From positions 1 through 64,000 of the forward strand of contig JAJEEM010000053.1 in the NCBI GenBank assembly GCA_022820995.1: a stretch of 64,000 nucleotides of DNA. Reading direction: 5' to 3'. The notes under the pieces were generated by a model. The model was not told where the DNA came from. It did no database searches and worked only from the letters and a program-made list of their open reading frames with translations. The position numbers and the translations under genes are program-made. Of this stretch, positions 52,946 to 61,698 are shown piece after piece. This DNA comes from Gemmatimonadota bacterium (GTDB taxonomy: Bacteria > Gemmatimonadota > Gemmatimonadetes > Palauibacterales > Palauibacteraceae). Each line of letters opens with the position of its first letter. Within the stretch, counting starts at the first letter, position 1.

Positions 52946-53623
52946 CTAGGCGGCGACCCGCTCGTGCAGCGCGTCGATGAGACGCTGGGCGCTCTCTTCC
53001 ATGTCGATGACGAGGCGGTCGATCTTCGTCACGAAGTAGTTGTGGAAGATGTTGATCGGAATCGCGATCGTGAGGCCGGTGGCGGTGGTGATGAGCGCGA
53101 CCTTGATCCCGCCGGCGACCAGGGTGGCTTCCACTTCGCCCGCGATCTCGATGGCCTGGAAGGCCATGATCATCCCGATCACGGTCCCGAGGAAGCCGAG
53201 GAGCGGAGCGACGTTCGACAGCGTCGCCAGCCACACGAGCCCCTTCTCGAGCCCGGCGACTTCGATGGCGCCGGCGTTCTCGACCGCCTGCGTCGCGCGG
53301 TCGGTCCCCTCGTTGTACCGCGAGAGCCCCGCGCTGAGGACGTTCCCCGCCGGAGCGCCGGACTCGGTGCAGATTTCGAGCGCCTCATCGAGGTGGCCGG
53401 CGGCGATCTGTTCGTCGGCTTCCTGAAGAACTTTCTTGTTCTTGCCGCCCTTCAACTGGAGGTCGACGAGCTTCCAGAGGATGATGAGGATCCCGATGGC
53501 CAGAGCGACCCCGAGCGGCCACATCATCCACCCCCCGGCTTCCCAGATCTCCACGAGGTTGAGCGACTGTCCCTCCCCCAACCTCAGCTGTGACTCCTGC
53601 AACCAGAGTGTGGACGCGATCAA
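52946..53623 (-). CDS. MotA/TolQ/ExbB family proton-channel protein
   Basis: The 225-residue inner-membrane protein has three transmembrane segments: one near 32-50 (MWPLGVALAIGILIILW) and the pair containing LLGFLGTVIGMIMAFQAIE and ALITTATGLTIAIPINIF that lines the proton path. It energises outer-membrane processes with an ExbD/TolR partner, which is not adjacent. A TTG at 53623 is chosen as start because GGGAGG lies six bases before it; a GTG at 53665 is in frame but has no such site. Confidence 0.88.
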   Translation of the reverse strand: MIASTLWLQESQLRLGEGQSLNLVEIWEAGGWMMWPLGVALAIGILIILWKLVDLQLKGGKNKKVLQEADEQIAAGHLDEALEICTESGAPAGNVLSAGLSRYNEGTDRATQAVENAGAIEVAGLEKGLVWLATLSNVAPLLGFLGTVIGMIMAFQAIEIAGEVEATLVAGGIKVALITTATGLTIAIPINIFHNYFVTKIDRLVIDMEESAQRLIDALHERVAA

Positions 53624-53704
53624 GGTGGGCCTCCCGGTAAGGTTGATCGATTGACTGGCTCGCACCGTCCGGCGCGGATGCGCCCGGGTACGAGCGGAAC
53701 CAAG

Positions 53705-54622
53705 CTAGAAGCGGTCTGCGGGACCGTCAAGCGGCGGGAGAGGCGGTTCCCGGCGCCGGAGCCAGGCGCCGGAGCGATGGACGCGCTCGTAGCCGGCGGC
53801 AAGGCGGGTCAGAGCCGCGGAGGTCGCGATCCCCGCGCGAGCATTCGTCGAGGCAGCGGCGGGTGCGCCGAACGCGGCGGCCACGCTGGCCGAGAGACGC
53901 TCGACGATGATGCGAAGATCGGGCACCGGATCGAGCAACTCGTTCAGGCCGATCGCCGGGCCCCGCCCGGAGATTCCCTCCGCGGCGCCGTCCTCCGGCC
54001 CGACATCGCGTCCGTCCAGGTCGCCGAGACGCTGTCTGTCCTCGAGGAGAATGGACCCGTGCTGCAGCACTCCGCCGCGACGGCGGCACTGGGCGCTGCC
54101 CACGAGCTTGCGGCCGCCCGCCGTGAGTTCGCCCGGGGCGGGATCGCGAAAGCAGCTCGCGTCGGAGACCGGCGAGGCCGCCTCGAAACTCGCCTCCGCG
54201 TCGACGCGCCGAGCCGGATCGAGCGGGACGCCCACGGCGCGCAACCCTTCGGCCAGCGCGCGGTGAACGGTTTGCAGGACGGCCCGGGGCCCGCCCCACG
54301 CCCGCGCGGGACAGGCGAAGGCGTACGTGATCTCGGGACCATGAAAGACGGAGCGGCCGCCCGTCGGCCGCCGGACGGCGTCGATGCCGGGACGGAGGTC
54401 GTCGGGGGAACGCCCGAGCAGCCGGTCCGGCGCCGCCTGATGCCGCCCGAGCGACAGGCACCAGGGCTCCCAGCCGTAGAACCGGAGCAGCGTCGCACCG
54501 CCGGAGGCGAGTTCGAGCATCGCCTCGTCCAGGGCCATGTTGCGGGCGCCGTCCGCCACGGCGTAGGGGAGCACGAGGCACGGAGACCCCCCGGACCGGG
54601 CACGCGCGCGCCGCGCGGTCAC
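53705..54622 (-). CDS. Lipoate/biotin protein ligase family protein
   Basis: The 305-residue enzyme has the LplA/BirA fold signature: RRPTGGRSVFHGPEITYAF and the lysine motif GRKLVGSAQ. It probably attaches lipoate or octanoate to GcvH encoded in the same operon. The GTG at 54622 overlaps the UPF0173 stop as GTGA, and MALDEAML begins the conserved core 25 residues later. The C-terminal 60 residues vary. It links the glycine-cleavage genes to lipoylation. Confidence 0.88.
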   Translation of the reverse strand: MTARRARARSGGSPCLVLPYAVADGARNMALDEAMLELASGGATLLRFYGWEPWCLSLGRHQAAPDRLLGRSPDDLRPGIDAVRRPTGGRSVFHGPEITYAFACPARAWGGPRAVLQTVHRALAEGLRAVGVPLDPARRVDAEASFEAASPVSDASCFRDPAPGELTAGGRKLVGSAQCRRRGGVLQHGSILLEDRQRLGDLDGRDVGPEDGAAEGISGRGPAIGLNELLDPVPDLRIIVERLSASVAAAFGAPAAASTNARAGIATSAALTRLAAGYERVHRSGAWLRRREPPLPPLDGPADRF

Positions 54623-55311
54623 AACTCCAGAGCCTCTCCGGGCTCGAGGATCACGACATCGGCGGTGTCGCCCACGGCGTCCACGAAGCGGGCCGGATCC
54701 ACGTCGATCAACTCCCAGGTGCCGTAGTGGTTCGGAACGGCGATTCGGGGTTCGATCATCTCTATCGCGCGCGCGGCGTCCTCCGGGCCCATCGTGAAGT
54801 TGTCTCCGATCGGCACCAGCGCCACGTCCACTTGCCCGGCCAGAAGCTCCATGTCGCGCGTGAGCGCCGTATCTCCGGCGTGGTAGACGCGCGTGCCGTC
54901 CACGGTGAGGAGGATGCCGGCGGGCGTCGTCGTGTAGGCCTCCGCGCCCGGCGCGTCGATCTTCCCGCCGTGGATCGCCACGGTGAGCTTGACGCGCCCG
55001 AACGGGAACTCGTGGGCGCCGCCGATGTGCATGGCGTGGGCGTTCCCGTGCCCCTGTACCTCCCCTGCGTAGGATACGATCTCGTAGGTGGCGATGAGCT
55101 TCGCGTTCGTCGCCTCGAGGATGTCCCAGGCGTCCGCGATGTGGTCGCCGTGCCCGTGCGTGAGGAGGAGATAGTCGAGGCGGTCGGTGAAGTGCTCCGG
55201 TCCGACGTCCGCCACGGGATTCCCGGTGAGAAACGGGTCGATGAGGATCCGCGTTCCGTCCGCGGTCTCGATCTCGTAGCAGCTCTGGCCGTGAAAGACG
55301 AGTCGTGCCAT
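54619..55311 (-). CDS. UPF0173-type metal-dependent hydrolase (MBL fold)
   Basis: The 230-residue protein has the metallo-beta-lactamase metal motif THGHGDH and later ligands in IHGGK and YHAGDTALT, with PNHYGTW closing the fold. This is the compact single-domain UPF0173 group, whose natural substrate is not established. It starts 18 bases after the gcvP stop and overlaps the lipoate ligase start, so it is within the glycine-cleavage operon. Confidence 0.88.
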   Translation of the reverse strand: MARLVFHGQSCYEIETADGTRILIDPFLTGNPVADVGPEHFTDRLDYLLLTHGHGDHIADAWDILEATNAKLIATYEIVSYAGEVQGHGNAHAMHIGGAHEFPFGRVKLTVAIHGGKIDAPGAEAYTTTPAGILLTVDGTRVYHAGDTALTRDMELLAGQVDVALVPIGDNFTMGPEDAARAIEMIEPRIAVPNHYGTWELIDVDPARFVDAVGDTADVVILEPGEALEL

Positions 55312-55329
55312 CCGCTTCCCTCCCCGGGT

Positions 55330-58242
55330 CTATGCGCCTGGCCGGCCTGTGTCGGCGGTCGCGGTTTCGTAGCTCTCGATCGGCGGACACGCGCACACGA
55401 GGTTGCGGTCCCCGTACGCGTTGTTCACGCGTCGCACGGGCGGCCAGAACTTCCACTCCCGGGTCGAAGGCGCCGGCCAGGCCGCCTCCCGCCGCGTGTA
55501 CGCGTGGTCCCATCTGTCCGACGTCACCATTTCCGCGGTGTGAGGCGCGTTCTTCAGCGGGTTGTCCTTCGCATCCAGCGTCCCGTCCGCGATCCTCCGA
55601 ATCTCATCGCGAATCGAGATCAGGGCGTCGACGAGCCGGTCCAGTTCGCGCCTCGACTCGCTCTCCGTGGGCTCGATCATGATCGTGCCCGCGACCGGGA
55701 AGGACATCGTGGGCGCGTGGAATCCGTAGTCCATGAGCCGCTTCGCGACGTCCTCGTCCGTCACGCCGGTTCCCCGCCGGAGCGGCCGCAGATCGAGGAT
55801 GAACTCGTGCGCGACCCGCCCGTGCTCCCCGCGGTAGAGGACGTCGAAGTGCTCGCTCAGACGACTCGCCATGTAGTTCGCGGCGAGAACGGCCGCCTCG
55901 GTCGCCGCTTTCACGCCGTCCCGGCCGAGCATGGCGATGTAGGCCCACGAGATGAGCAGAATCGAGGCGCTCCCCCACGGCGCGGCGGAGACCGGCGGGA
56001 TCGCGGCCTCGCCGCCGACATCGACGAGCGGGTGTCCCGGCAGGTACGGCGCGAGTTCCTCCGTCACGCAGATCGGCCCCATCCCCGGGCCCCCGCCGCC
56101 GTGCGGAATGGCGAACGTCTTGTGCAGGTTGATGTGGATGACGTCGGCGCCGTAGTCGCCGGGCCGGCAGAGGCCGACCTGGGCGTTGAGATTGGCGCCG
56201 TCGAGGTACACGAGTCCGCCGTGCTCGTGGACGATGTCCGTGACCTCCCGGATGGCCGACTCGAACACGCCGTGGGTGGACGGATACGTGATCATCGTCG
56301 CCGCGAGCCGGTCGGAGTGTTCCTCCGCCTTGGCGCGCAGGTCGTCCACATCGATGTTCCCGTTCTCGTCGCAGCGGACGACGACGACCCTCATCCCGGC
56401 CATCACCGCGCTCGCGGGGTTCGTCCCGTGCGCCGACGACGGGATGAGGCACACGTCCCGGGTCCCCTCGCCCCGGTCCTCGTGTCGGGCCGCGATGACG
56501 AGCAGGCCGGTGTACTCGCCCTGCGCCCCCGAGTTCGGCTGCAGCGAGCAGGCGGGCAGCCCGCTCATCTCGCACAGCCACCGTTCGAGGTCGTCGAACA
56601 GGCGCCGATACCCCTCGGCCTGGTCCACGGGGGCGAACGGGTGCAGGGACCCGAACTCCGGCCAGGTGACGGGGATCATCTCGGATGTCGCGTTGAGCTT
56701 CATCGTGCAGGATCCGAGCGGGATCATGCTCGTGTTCAGCGACAGGTCGCGGGTTTCGAGCCGGTGGATGTACCGCAGCATCTCGGTCTCGGAATGGTAC
56801 CGGTTGAAGACCGGGTGCTCGAGGTAGCCCGAGGCGCGCGCGAGTTCCGCGGGATAGACGGGCTCCGCAATGTCCGCGGCGACGTCTGCGGCGTCGAGTT
56901 CCCGCCCTCCCTCGCCCCCGAACACCGCGAACAGGTCTTCCAGATCCTCGCCCCGCACCGTCTCGTCGAGGGCGATCCCGACGGTCCCATCCTCGAAGTC
57001 CCGCAGGTTGATGCCGCGTTCGCGGGCCCTGGCGAGGATGTCGGCGGAGGTGAAGCCCGAGGGGATGACCTGCAGGGTGTCGAAGAACTGCTCGTGAACG
57101 ATCGTGTGCCCCAGCCGCTCGAGTCCCCGGGCGAGGGTCCACGTCAACTTTCGGACGCGGGTCGCGATGGCGCGGATACCCTCCGGTCCGTGATACACGG
57201 CGTACATCCCGGCCATGATCGCGAGCAGCACCTGTGCGGTGCAGATGTTCGAGGTCGCCTTCTCCCGCCGGATGTGCTGCTCGCGCGTCTGCAGGGCCAT
57301 CCGGAGCGCCGGGTTCCCGTCCGCGTCGACGGAGACGCCGATGATCCGGCCCGGCAGCTTGCGCTTGAACGCGTCCGAGGCGGCCAGGTAGGCGGCGTGC
57401 GGCCCGCCGTAGCCCATGGGTACGCCGAACCGCTGAGAGTTGCCGACGGCGATGTCCGCGCCGAACTCGCCCGGCGGCACGAGCAGTGCGAGGGCGAGGA
57501 GATCGGCTGCGACCACGACCCCGGCCCCGTGCTCGTGAAGAGCGTCGCAGAGACCCCGATAGTCGACGACCGCCCCTTCCGTGGTGGGGTACTGCAGCAG
57601 CGCGCCGAAGGCGTCGTCCGGATCGTGGGCGGCGATGTCGCCGTGCTGGAAGAGCCGGACCTGGATGCCGAGCGGCCGCGCCCGGCCGCGGACGACGGCG
57701 ACGGTCTGGGGGTGGCAGGCCTCGGACACGAGGAAGACGTTCCGGTCGTCGCTCCCCCTGCTCCCCCAGAGCATGAGCATCGCTTCCGCCGCGGCGGTCC
57801 CCTCGTCCAGGAGCGAGGCGTTCGCGATCGGAAGCCCCGTGAGGTCGATGACCATCGTCTGGAAGTTGAGCAGAGCTTCGAGGCGTCCCTGCGAGATCTC
57901 GGCCTGATAGGGTGTATACTGTGTATACCAGCCGGGGTTCTCCAGGATGTTCCGGAGGATGACGCCGGGTGTCAGCGTCCCGTGATACCCCAGGCCGAGA
58001 TAGGAACGGAAGGCGCGGTTGGCACGCGCGAGTTCCGCCGCGCGATCGAGGAGCCGTCTCTCGGTGATCGCTTCGGGCAGGTCGAGGTCGCGACCCAGGC
58101 GGATGGGTTCGGGAACGGTCTCCTCGACGAGTTCGCCCAGGCTCTTCGCGCCGACCACCTCCAGCATCGGCTCCACGTCCGAGGGCGCCAGTCCTATGTG
58201 GCGCCCGGCGAACTCGCCGAACGGCTCCATCTCAAACCGCAT
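55330..58242 (-). CDS. gcvP: Glycine dehydrogenase (decarboxylating), P-protein of glycine cleavage
   Basis: The 970-residue, single-chain P-protein decarboxylates glycine with PLP and passes aminomethyl to lipoyl-GcvH. The PLP lysine sits in [17 protein letters not shown]; other marks are [17 protein letters not shown] near the N-terminus, [10 protein letters not shown] and the Gly-rich GEYTGLLVI. Both halves of the duplicated aminotransferase fold are present. It starts 16 bases after gcvH. The operon lacks gcvT, which must be elsewhere. Confidence 0.97.
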   Translation of the reverse strand: MRFEMEPFGEFAGRHIGLAPSDVEPMLEVVGAKSLGELVEETVPEPIRLGRDLDLPEAITERRLLDRAAELARANRAFRSYLGLGYHGTLTPGVILRNILENPGWYTQYTPYQAEISQGRLEALLNFQTMVIDLTGLPIANASLLDEGTAAAEAMLMLWGSRGSDDRNVFLVSEACHPQTVAVVRGRARPLGIQVRLFQHGDIAAHDPDDAFGALLQYPTTEGAVVDYRGLCDALHEHGAGVVVAADLLALALLVPPGEFGADIAVGNSQRFGVPMGYGGPHAAYLAASDAFKRKLPGRIIGVSVDADGNPALRMALQTREQHIRREKATSNICTAQVLLAIMAGMYAVYHGPEGIRAIATRVRKLTWTLARGLERLGHTIVHEQFFDTLQVIPSGFTSADILARARERGINLRDFEDGTVGIALDETVRGEDLEDLFAVFGGEGGRELDAADVAADIAEPVYPAELARASGYLEHPVFNRYHSETEMLRYIHRLETRDLSLNTSMIPLGSCTMKLNATSEMIPVTWPEFGSLHPFAPVDQAEGYRRLFDDLERWLCEMSGLPACSLQPNSGAQGEYTGLLVIAARHEDRGEGTRDVCLIPSSAHGTNPASAVMAGMRVVVVRCDENGNIDVDDLRAKAEEHSDRLAATMITYPSTHGVFESAIREVTDIVHEHGGLVYLDGANLNAQVGLCRPGDYGADVIHINLHKTFAIPHGGGGPGMGPICVTEELAPYLPGHPLVDVGGEAAIPPVSAAPWGSASILLISWAYIAMLGRDGVKAATEAAVLAANYMASRLSEHFDVLYRGEHGRVAHEFILDLRPLRRGTGVTDEDVAKRLMDYGFHAPTMSFPVAGTIMIEPTESESRRELDRLVDALISIRDEIRRIADGTLDAKDNPLKNAPHTAEMVTSDRWDHAYTRREAAWPAPSTREWKFWPPVRRVNNAYGDRNLVCACPPIESYETATADTGRPGA

Positions 58243-58258
58243 GTTCAGGGGCGGGCCG

Positions 58259-58660
58259 TCAGATCTCGTCCGCGTCGGCGACGAGAGCGGCGTACTGTTC
58301 GGCGGTGAGGAGATCGTCGAAGTCCTCGGGCGATTCCAGCTCGAGCCGGATCATCCATCCTTCTCCGTAGGGGTCGCTGTTGACGAGACCGGGGTCGGTC
58401 TCCAGCGCATCGTTCACCGCCACGATCGCTCCCGCGGCGGGGCAGAAGAGCTCGGAGACGGTTTTCACGGCCTCCACGGTTCCGAAGGCTTCCATCTGTC
58501 CGAACTCTTCGCCGGGCGCGGGGAGTTCGACGTAGACCACGTCGCCCAATTCGCCCTGGGCGTAATCCGTGATCCCGATCAAGACCTCGCCGTCGACGTC
58601 GGTTTCCCGCACGTATTCGTGCTCGGGCGTGTATCTGAGGTCTTCCGGAATGTCCGACAT
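58259..58660 (-). CDS. gcvH: Glycine cleavage system H protein
   Basis: The 133-residue H-protein carries the lipoyl arm lysine in [10 protein letters not shown] and the flanking GDVVYVELP and PYGEGWMI strands. The start at 58660 ([10 protein letters not shown]) is family-typical; an upstream Met at 58741 would add a non-conserved extension. It shuttles the aminomethyl group between GcvP and GcvT. The downstream lipoate ligase probably loads its lysine. Confidence 0.96.
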   Translation of the reverse strand: MSDIPEDLRYTPEHEYVRETDVDGEVLIGITDYAQGELGDVVYVELPAPGEEFGQMEAFGTVEAVKTVSELFCPAAGAIVAVNDALETDPGLVNSDPYGEGWMIRLELESPEDFDDLLTAEQYAALVADADEI

Positions 58661-58753
58661 GCGTACCTTGCCTTGCTTCGGATCTAGCGTCTCTGGGCTG
58701 GCGGCGTGGAGACTATACCCGAGCCGCGAGCCGGGCGTCAAGCAACGCCGCGA

Positions 58754-59437
58754 CTAGTCGCCCGAGGCGAGTCTGCGCCGCGCTTTGCGGTCCTTTTTGA
58801 TCCGCTTCCTTGCGTCCCTCGCGCTCTCGCCCGGGTGCCGCTCGACGACATCGACGCCTCCCATGCAGACGAAACCGCTGATCCGGATGACGGGAGCGTC
58901 CGGGGCGGGCGGCGTGCCCCGCTCCGGCGTGGACACGCCTCCCATCAGCGCGATGCCCCCCCACTCGACGCGAACACCCGGAGGCACGACGATGTCCACG
59001 CCTCCCATGAGCGCCAGGACCCGGATCGAAACCGTCTCCGTCGCGAACGTCGCCTGCCGAAAATCGAGATCGGTCCCCCCCATCACGGTGACGGCGTTGA
59101 GCTGGCGGGGCGGGACCCAGCTGCCCTTGCGCTCCGTCGCGCCCCAGATGGATACGACGAGGTCGCTCTCCTGGACGGGACGCGCCGGATCCACCGGCAC
59201 GGAGGCCATCGGCGCGGGTGCGGGCGCGGGCGCGGCGGGACTGGTTTCGCTCCGGAGTGCCGGGAGGTCCTGCTCGAGCGCAACGAGTTCGGCCCGGGTG
59301 CGCGCGGCGTACGCGATGTCCAGCCGGCGTTCCAGTTCCGTCGTGTTCATGGCGTCGCGCGCGAAATGGGCGCAGAGACGGTCCACCGCCGCCTGCCGTT
59401 CCTCCGGCGACAACGTCCTTTTTGGGCTGTCCGTCAT
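58754..59437 (-). CDS. DUF1707 and LiaF-like C-terminal domain protein
   Basis: The 227-residue soluble protein has an N-terminal DUF1707 helical domain (LSPEERQAAVDRLCAHFA, with NTTELERRLDIAYAARTRAEL), an Ala/Pro linker (APAPAPAP), and a C-terminal beta domain with three repeats of an MGG turn (VTVMGGTDLDF, LALMGGVDIVV, VCMGGVDVVE) as in cell-wall-active antibiotic response proteins. No transmembrane helix is seen, so it may act in the cytoplasm as a sensor or adaptor. It lies divergent from the 59.6 kb RNA. Confidence 0.85.
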   Translation of the reverse strand: MTDSPKRTLSPEERQAAVDRLCAHFARDAMNTTELERRLDIAYAARTRAELVALEQDLPALRSETSPAAPAPAPAPMASVPVDPARPVQESDLVVSIWGATERKGSWVPPRQLNAVTVMGGTDLDFRQATFATETVSIRVLALMGGVDIVVPPGVRVEWGGIALMGGVSTPERGTPPAPDAPVIRISGFVCMGGVDVVERHPGESARDARKRIKKDRKARRRLASGD

Positions 59438-59590
59438 GTCCTCCTCGCCATCTGGCCGGCCTGATTCTCACGCAAGGTGGCGGGGCGAGCAAGGCAAAAA
59501 AACTTGCAGCGCGGGCGCGCGGAAGGCATCATGGCGCACAACAGGTGCTTTCGTGCCCTATCCGTAAACCCTTTGGAAGGAGGTGATCTA

Positions 59591-59656
59591 GTGTCTGCAG
59601 GATGTAGAACCGGGTCTGACTCGGCACGGGCAAGCGATCGCCTCGAGGCAGCGTAA
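59591..59656 (+). CDS. Possible 21-codon leader ORF behind an extended Shine-Dalgarno
   Basis: GTG at 59591 follows GGAGG by seven bases and begins a 21-residue frame (VSAGCRTGSDSARASDRLEAA) ending in TAA at 59654. The ribosome site is the strongest in the window. The peptide has one Cys and no lysine, so it is not an evident lysine-sensing leader. The frame overlaps the 5' arm of the long-range helix, so translation would compete with folding. It may instead be a chance frame in an RNA. Confidence 0.35.
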   Translation: MSAGCRTGSDSARASDRLEAA

Positions 59657-59752
59657 CCGGTCTTGAACCGGTGGCGCCCGAGACATGCGCCGACCTGAAA
59701 GCTGCGGTGCCTTGCCGGCGTCGCGTCGAGTCAGGTTTCGGTTGAGACAAGA

Positions 59753-59792
59753 GCCGGCCGTGGGCTTCATGCTCGCGGCCGGCTTCCTTTTC
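59753..59792 (+). terminator. Rho-independent terminator 21 bases before dapF
   Basis: gccggccg (59753-59760) pairs with cggccggc (59776-59783), followed by ttccttttc. It would end the structured RNA just before the dapF ATG at 59814. dapF has no clear ribosome site of its own, so read-through control (attenuation) is possible. Confidence 0.75.
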
Positions 59793-59813
59793 GCCCTGCC
59801 CTTCCTCTGAAAT

Positions 59814-60617
59814 ATGTCGTTATTCAGCAAATACACCGGAGCCGGCAACGACTTCGTGATCGTGCGCGGCGAAGAACTAGGGCTCCGGGATGCGGGGGCC
59901 CTGGCCGCCGCGCTGTGCCCCCGCGCGACGGGCGTCGGCGTGGACGGGCTGATCACCGTCCGAAGCCTCAGCGAAGAAGTCGTCCGCCTCCGGTTCTTCA
60001 ACTGCGACGGCTCCGAGTTTTCCACCTGCGGGAACGGTTCGCGCTGCGCGGCGCGCTACGCGGTGGAGCGGGGGCTCGTGCCGCCCGATCACATCCTCGT
60101 GACGGACGACGGTGAGATCCTGGCGCGGGTGCGGGAAGACGGCGTGGCCCTGGAATACGCGCTCGACGCCCGCGTGGAACGCGAGTTGCGCGCGCGCGTC
60201 GGAACCGGGAATCCGCGGGAACGTGACGCCTGGCTCGTGCGGATGGGGACCGCGCACCTCGTGGTCCCCGTCCCGTCGGTGGATGTGGAGAACTTCGACG
60301 ACCTCTGCCGGCCCCTTCGGTGGCGGGAGGATGTCGGCCCCGGAGGGGCGAACGTGCACCTCGTCGCCCGCGACGGAGGAACGGTGGTCATCCGCACCTT
60401 CGAACGGGGCGTGGAGGGCGAGACGCTCGCCTGCGGCAGCGGCTGCATGGCGGCGGCGTTCGCGCTCCGGGCCGCGGGCGAGGCGGGCGACCGGGTCGAG
60501 TTCCTGGTCCGGTCCGGGGCCCCGCTGACGGTGGAATTCATCGAGGCGGGGCGGATCCGCCTCACGGGACCGGCGGTGTTCATTTTCGATGGCGTCTTCC
60601 CCGAAGCCACGCGCTGA
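59814..60617 (+). CDS. dapF: Diaminopimelate epimerase
   Basis: The 267-residue enzyme interconverts LL- and meso-diaminopimelate for lysine and peptidoglycan synthesis. The two catalytic cysteines are in STCGNGSRC and LACGSGCMA. MSLFSKYTGAGNDFV is the usual opening. The bases before ATG 59814 (cctctgaaat) are a poor ribosome site. The 3' end overlaps mutY by 29 bases. The structured region and terminator directly upstream may regulate it. Confidence 0.96.
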   Translation: MSLFSKYTGAGNDFVIVRGEELGLRDAGALAAALCPRATGVGVDGLITVRSLSEEVVRLRFFNCDGSEFSTCGNGSRCAARYAVERGLVPPDHILVTDDGEILARVREDGVALEYALDARVERELRARVGTGNPRERDAWLVRMGTAHLVVPVPSVDVENFDDLCRPLRWREDVGPGGANVHLVARDGGTVVIRTFERGVEGETLACGSGCMAAAFALRAAGEAGDRVEFLVRSGAPLTVEFIEAGRIRLTGPAVFIFDGVFPEATR

Positions 60618-61698
60618 CCCGGAGGCGTCCGCGGTGGCGGCGCCGCTGCTGGAATGGTTCGACGCGCGGCGGCGGGACGACATCGCGTGGCGTGGAGAGC
60701 GGGACCCCTACGCGATCCTCGTGGCCGAGGTCATGGCGCAGCAGACGCGGGTGGAGACCGCCGCGCCGTACCATCGGCGGTTCATGGATCGTTTCCCCGA
60801 CGTATGGACCCTCGCGGAAGCGGAGGAGGACGAGGTCCTCGGACTCTGGGAGGGACTGGGGTACTACGCGCGGGCCCGCAACCTGCGGCGTGCGGCACGG
60901 CGCGTGGTCTTGGAGTACGCCGGCCGGATCCCGCGGGCGGTGTCGGAGTTGCGGACGCTCCCCGGCGTGGGCCCGTACACGGCGGGCGCCGTCGCAAGCG
61001 TGGCGTTCGGGCTGCCGGAACCCGCAGTGGATGGGAACGCGCGCCGCGTGCTGTCGCGCCTGGGCGATCTCGAGGCGGCCTCCGCCTCCGAACTCGACCG
61101 GGCCGCGCGAGCCCTCATCGCCGCGGCCCCGGAGCGGCCCGGCGATGTGAACCAGGCGCTCATGGACCGGGGGAGCGCGGTCTGCACGCCGCGCCGGCCG
61201 ACGTGCGGAGCGTGCCCGCTGTCGAATCGATGCCTGGCGCTGCGACGGGGTACGATCGGGGAGCGGCCCCCGAGGAAGAGGCGCGCGCCATCCCCCGAAC
61301 GGGTCGAGGCGGCGGCCGTCGTCCGTCGCGGCGGACGGGTGCTCGTCCTGCGGCGGCCTTCGGATGGACTCCTCGGCGGTCTGTGGGATTTCCCCACTGT
61401 CGGACTGTCCTCCCCGACCCCGCCCGCGCCGGCGCTCACGGGAGTTCTCCGGGAACGGTTCGGGCTCGACTGCCGCGTGGGCGGGGAGATTCGCGTGCTG
61501 CGGCATGCGTTCAGCCATTTCCGCCTGCGGCTCATCGTGCACCGGGCCCGCTGGCGATCGGGTGAGGTCACGGACCCGCGGCCGCACCGCTGGGTCCGCC
61601 GCGGGGAATTCGGCGACCTCGCCTTTCCCGCCTACCTCCGGCGGCTGATCAACGAGGATGTCTCCCCGGGAGCCGCCTCCCCGAGAAAGGCGAGGTAG
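60589..61698 (+). CDS. mutY: A/G-specific adenine glycosylase
   Basis: The 369-residue enzyme removes adenine opposite 8-oxoguanine. It has the catalytic Glu in EVMAQQTRVE, the helix-hairpin-helix LPGVGPYTAGAVAS with Asp in AVDGNARRV, and the [4Fe-4S] ligands Cys-x6-Cys-x2-Cys-x5-Cys in CTPRRPTCGACPLSNRC. The C-terminal Nudix-like 8-oxoG recognition domain follows (VEAAAVVRRGGRVLVLRRP). The start at 60589 lies inside dapF. The last 67 bases overlap the convergent MBL gene. Confidence 0.95.
   Translation: MASSPKPRADPEASAVAAPLLEWFDARRRDDIAWRGERDPYAILVAEVMAQQTRVETAAPYHRRFMDRFPDVWTLAEAEEDEVLGLWEGLGYYARARNLRRAARRVVLEYAGRIPRAVSELRTLPGVGPYTAGAVASVAFGLPEPAVDGNARRVLSRLGDLEAASASELDRAARALIAAAPERPGDVNQALMDRGSAVCTPRRPTCGACPLSNRCLALRRGTIGERPPRKRRAPSPERVEAAAVVRRGGRVLVLRRPSDGLLGGLWDFPTVGLSSPTPPAPALTGVLRERFGLDCRVGGEIRVLRHAFSHFRLRLIVHRARWRSGEVTDPRPHRWVRRGEFGDLAFPAYLRRLINEDVSPGAASPRKAR

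Larger units (their letters stand above)
59577..59792 (+). ncRNA. Candidate structured leader or small RNA upstream of dapF
   Basis: This 376-base gene-free space contains a strongly structured segment. A long-range helix pairs aaccg..ctgactcg (59608-59623) with cgagtcag..cggtt (59727-59743). Inside it ggcaag (59629-59634) pairs with cttgcc (59711-59716). These enclose hairpins gcctcgaggc (59640-59649), accggt-cttga-accggt (59656-59672) and ggcgc-n9-gcgcc (59673-59691). A terminator closes it. The 5' end is the 12-base aaggaggtgatc (59577-59588), a full complement of the usual 16S rRNA 3' end. It does not match lysine or cobalamin riboswitch consensus as I know them. The 5' boundary and promoter are not clear. 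Confidence 0.5.

Noticed and set aside
54727..58308. 1193-codon plus-strand frame opposite gcvP
   Set aside because: It is antisense to gcvP and the UPF0173 gene, with the Arg/Val/Asp bias of a shadow frame.
59656..59672. tRNA anticodon-like arm (accggt-cttga-accggt)
   Set aside because: No acceptor or T arm with GTTCGA surrounds it; the loop is five bases, not seven.
59577..59792. Lysine riboswitch before dapF
   Set aside because: The location fits, but the L-box consensus segments I know (AGAGGNGC and others) are not present, and the helix order is nested rather than a five-way junction.
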